In this document: in pieces, positions 62,373 to 64,000 of the stretch | How positions within the stretch are numbered: the first letter of the stretch is position 1 | Layout: each line of letters starts with the position of its first letter | NCBI GenBank assembly: GCA_016793165.1 | Contig: JAEULA010000061.1 | Coordinates: 16,606 to 80,605 of the forward strand | Source: Alphaproteobacteria bacterium | Lineage (GTDB): Bacteria; Pseudomonadota; Alphaproteobacteria; CACIAM-22H2 | Direction of reading: 5' to 3' | Length of the DNA: 64,000 nucleotides | Position numbers and translations under genes: made by a program | The notes under the pieces: generated by a model | The model's input: the letters and a program-made list of their open reading frames with translations, nothing else | What the model was told of the DNA's origin: nothing | The model's database searches: none

Positions 62373-63737
62373 ATGCGAGTGACTGGGGGTCAGGCTCTCA
62401 CCGACCAGCTTCTGCGTGCAGCGCCGCCGGCATCGCCAGGGCAACGCGTCGAGCTGATCGACGCCGCATGCCCAGGTCTCCGCGTGCGCATCGACGAGCG
62501 CGGCCGGAAGGTCTTCAGCATCTTGCGCGTGATCGGCGCCGGCCCGGACAAGGGCAAGCGCGTGCGCGTGACGCTGCGTCCCGCCTACCCGGCCCTGAGC
62601 CTCGCCAAGGCTCGCGCGCAGGCGGTGCAGCTGCTTGCGCAACTGGGCGCCGGCTCCGACCCGAACGCCGAGGCGAAGGCCTCGAAGCGCGCGGCGGGCA
62701 ACACGCTCGCGCAGCAGTGGGCCCTGTTCGATCAAGTGCACGTGCAGCGGCTGCGTCCGCGATCGGGCAAGGAAGTCGAACGGCCGTTCCGCACGACGTT
62801 CCTGCCCGCGTGGCGTGATCGCGACGTGACGACGATCACCCGCGCCGATGTCGCCGACGTGCTCGACCGGATGCAGCTCAAGCGCGGCCTCGTTCCGCGG
62901 AACCGCGCCCAGGCCGCGCTGTCAACCTTCTTCGCGTGGCTGGTCGATCGTGGTCGCGTCGATGCGTCACCGGTCGCGGGGATGAAGCGTGCACGGGGCG
63001 AGGCGCCGCGCGATCGCGTGCTGAGCGACGCCGAGCTCCGCGCCTTCTGGTGGGCCACCGACACGACACGCCCGAAGTCCGACGAGCCCGGCGCGCCGCC
63101 GGCCGCGCATCCCGTGCTGGCGCCATTGCTGCGCGTTCTCCTACTCACCGGGCAGCGGCTCGGTGAGGTCGCCGGCATGCGCTGGGACGAGCTTCACGAC
63201 ACCGACGAGGGCAAGGTGTGGCGGATCCCCGCTGACCGTTACAAGACGCGGCGCACGCACGAGGTGCCACTCAGCGACGCCGTCGCGGCGATCATCGACG
63301 CGCGCCCGCGGCTGTCGATGATCGAGCGCATCGACGACGACGAACGGATCGGCCCGTCGCCCTTCGTATTCACGACGCGCGGCGATGCTCCATTCAGCGG
63401 TGAGGGCAAGCTCAAGCCCCAAGTCGACGTCGCGATGCTCCACGCGCTGCGGCAGGCCTCCTCCGACCCCAAGCTGACGCGGTGGGTGATCCACGACTTG
63501 CGACGCACCGCGCGGACACTGCTGCAGCGCGCGGGCGTTCCCTACGACGTCGGCGAGGCCGTGCTCGGCCACGTTATCGGTGGTGGCGGTGTCGGCGCGG
63601 TGTATGCCCGACACGGCTTCGCCGACGAGAAGCGCGCCGCGCTCGAGCGGCTCGCCGAGACCGTGGCCGCGATCGTCTCGCCGCTGACGGGCAACGTGAC
63701 CGCGCTCGCCGCGAGGCGCGCGGCACGCGGGAAGTGA
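62373..63737 (+). CDS. P4-type tyrosine recombinase (integrase)
   Basis: A 454-residue site-specific recombinase. The N-terminal arm-binding domain (DUF4102-like: CPGLRVRIDERGRKVF, YPALSLAKARAQA) is followed by a SAM-like core-binding domain (about 110-215). The catalytic domain has Arg262 in TGQRLGEVAGMRW, His374/Arg377 in IHDLRRTARTLL, His in LGHVIGG and nucleophile Tyr411 in AVYARHGF. All catalytic residues are present, so it is probably active. ATG 62373 was chosen by a GAGG site upstream and the conserved domain start. It reads away from the tRNA-Pro half site, into the element. Confidence 0.93.
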   Translation: MRVTGGQALTDQLLRAAPPASPGQRVELIDAACPGLRVRIDERGRKVFSILRVIGAGPDKGKRVRVTLRPAYPALSLAKARAQAVQLLAQLGAGSDPNAEAKASKRAAGNTLAQQWALFDQVHVQRLRPRSGKEVERPFRTTFLPAWRDRDVTTITRADVADVLDRMQLKRGLVPRNRAQAALSTFFAWLVDRGRVDASPVAGMKRARGEAPRDRVLSDAELRAFWWATDTTRPKSDEPGAPPAAHPVLAPLLRVLLLTGQRLGEVAGMRWDELHDTDEGKVWRIPADRYKTRRTHEVPLSDAVAAIIDARPRLSMIERIDDDERIGPSPFVFTTRGDAPFSGEGKLKPQVDVAMLHALRQASSDPKLTRWVIHDLRRTARTLLQRAGVPYDVGEAVLGHVIGGGGVGAVYARHGFADEKRAALERLAETVAAIVSPLTGNVTALAARRAARGK

Positions 63738-63767
63738 TCCGCGCCCGGCGGTTCCGGGCAACAGGTC

Positions 63768-63799
63768 GAGCCGACGAGCGCGTGAACGCTCGTCGGCTC
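63768..63799. terminator. Strong hairpin downstream of the integrase
   Basis: GAGCCGACGAGCG and CGCTCGTCGGCTC form a perfect 13-base stem with a CGTGAA loop, 30 bases after the integrase stop. It is the strongest dyad noticed in the window. It lacks a clear T-tract, so it may be a terminator, an operator or a DNA site used by the element. Confidence 0.5.
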
Positions 63800-63834
63800 T
63801 GGCCACGACGAAGGGCATAGGAGGCCCGTTCCCC

Positions 63835-64000
63835 ATGGTTGGTTCGAACGCTACCACGGCAAATGGAGTCCGGACGGATCGGAGCGGTGACGCCGATCCA
63901 GCTGGAGGCGCTGAGGCTCGCGGACAACTCGCCGAGTTGGTCCGCGAGACCTGCGCCGCCCAGACCGCCGCTGAGGACGCCCCGGTCCTGGATCTCGAAG
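63835..64000 (+). CDS. Start of an unidentified element gene, cut by the window end
   Basis: ATG 63835 follows an AGGAGG (63819-63824) ten bases upstream, and the frame stays open for 55 codons to the last base. The N-terminus is polar and Ala/Asp/Glu-rich (MVGSNATTANGVRTDRSGD, later GQLAELVRETCAAQTAAED) and shows no recognisable motif. The second gene in the element after the integrase; it could be a helicase, excisionase-linked or cargo gene, but nothing visible decides. Confidence 0.5.
   Translation, partial: MVGSNATTANGVRTDRSGDADPAGGAEARGQLAELVRETCAAQTAAEDAPVLDLE

Overview
The window is about 70% G+C by eye and almost fully coding. It looks like the chromosome of an alphaproteobacterium, probably Rhodospirillales-like. 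The main evidence is the alphaproteobacterial order dusB(nifR3)-ntrB-ntrC-ntrY-ntrX-trkA-dat-hfq-hflX, a fused ispDF gene with pgpA and cinA, recG divergent from sdhE-mfd, and a tmk-holB-metG-tatD block. The genus cannot be fixed from the sequence alone.

Layout. 1-8.4 kb: the end of a peptide ABC transporter ATPase, two small lipoproteins, an FAD oxidoreductase, an aldolase/2-hydroxyacid dehydrogenase pair, two membrane proteins and recG. 8.4-12.7 kb: sdhE, mfd and a VOC protein. 12.6-17.7 kb: catabolic genes (enolase-superfamily enzyme, DsbA-like oxidoreductase, acyl-CoA ligase, SDR, NIPSNAP protein). 17.7-24.3 kb: a signalling locus. It holds a membrane histidine kinase with a CHASE domain and a LOV (blue-light) domain, an HDOD response regulator, a response regulator whose HD-GYP domain has lost its metal ligands, and a divergent LuxR-type response regulator. 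24.3-27.4 kb: acyl-CoA dehydrogenase, APH-like kinase, DUF6285 protein and a cytochrome c.

27.4-29.1 kb is a compositionally distinct patch: an unrecognised ATP-grasp-like gene, a 33-residue membrane peptide and an 18-bp tandem repeat. 29.1-42 kb: a DsbD/ScsB-like protein, tRNA-Ser(UGA), YdcF, cell-wall genes (lytic transglycosylase, RlpA, D,D-carboxypeptidase), tmk-holB-metG-tatD, a metallo-beta-lactamase-fold protein and mazG. 42-47.2 kb, minus strand: M20 amidohydrolase, 3-hydroxyisobutyrate-type dehydrogenase, a groES with no groEL beside it, an M14 deacylase and a peptide-binding protein. 47.3-58.7 kb, minus strand: the nitrogen two-component super-operon with trkA, dat, hfq and hflX, preceded by a good sigma-70-type promoter. 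58.7-62.1 kb: a cytochrome c assembly protein, DUF1330, ispDF, pgpA and a CinA-type deamidase.

62.16-64 kb is the left end of an integrated element. The 3' half of a tRNA-Pro(GGG), cut at the anticodon loop, is followed by a P4-type tyrosine integrase, a strong hairpin and the start of a further gene that runs off the window. The points most worth following are the LOV/CHASE multi-regulator locus, this element boundary and the atypical 27.4-29.1 kb patch.
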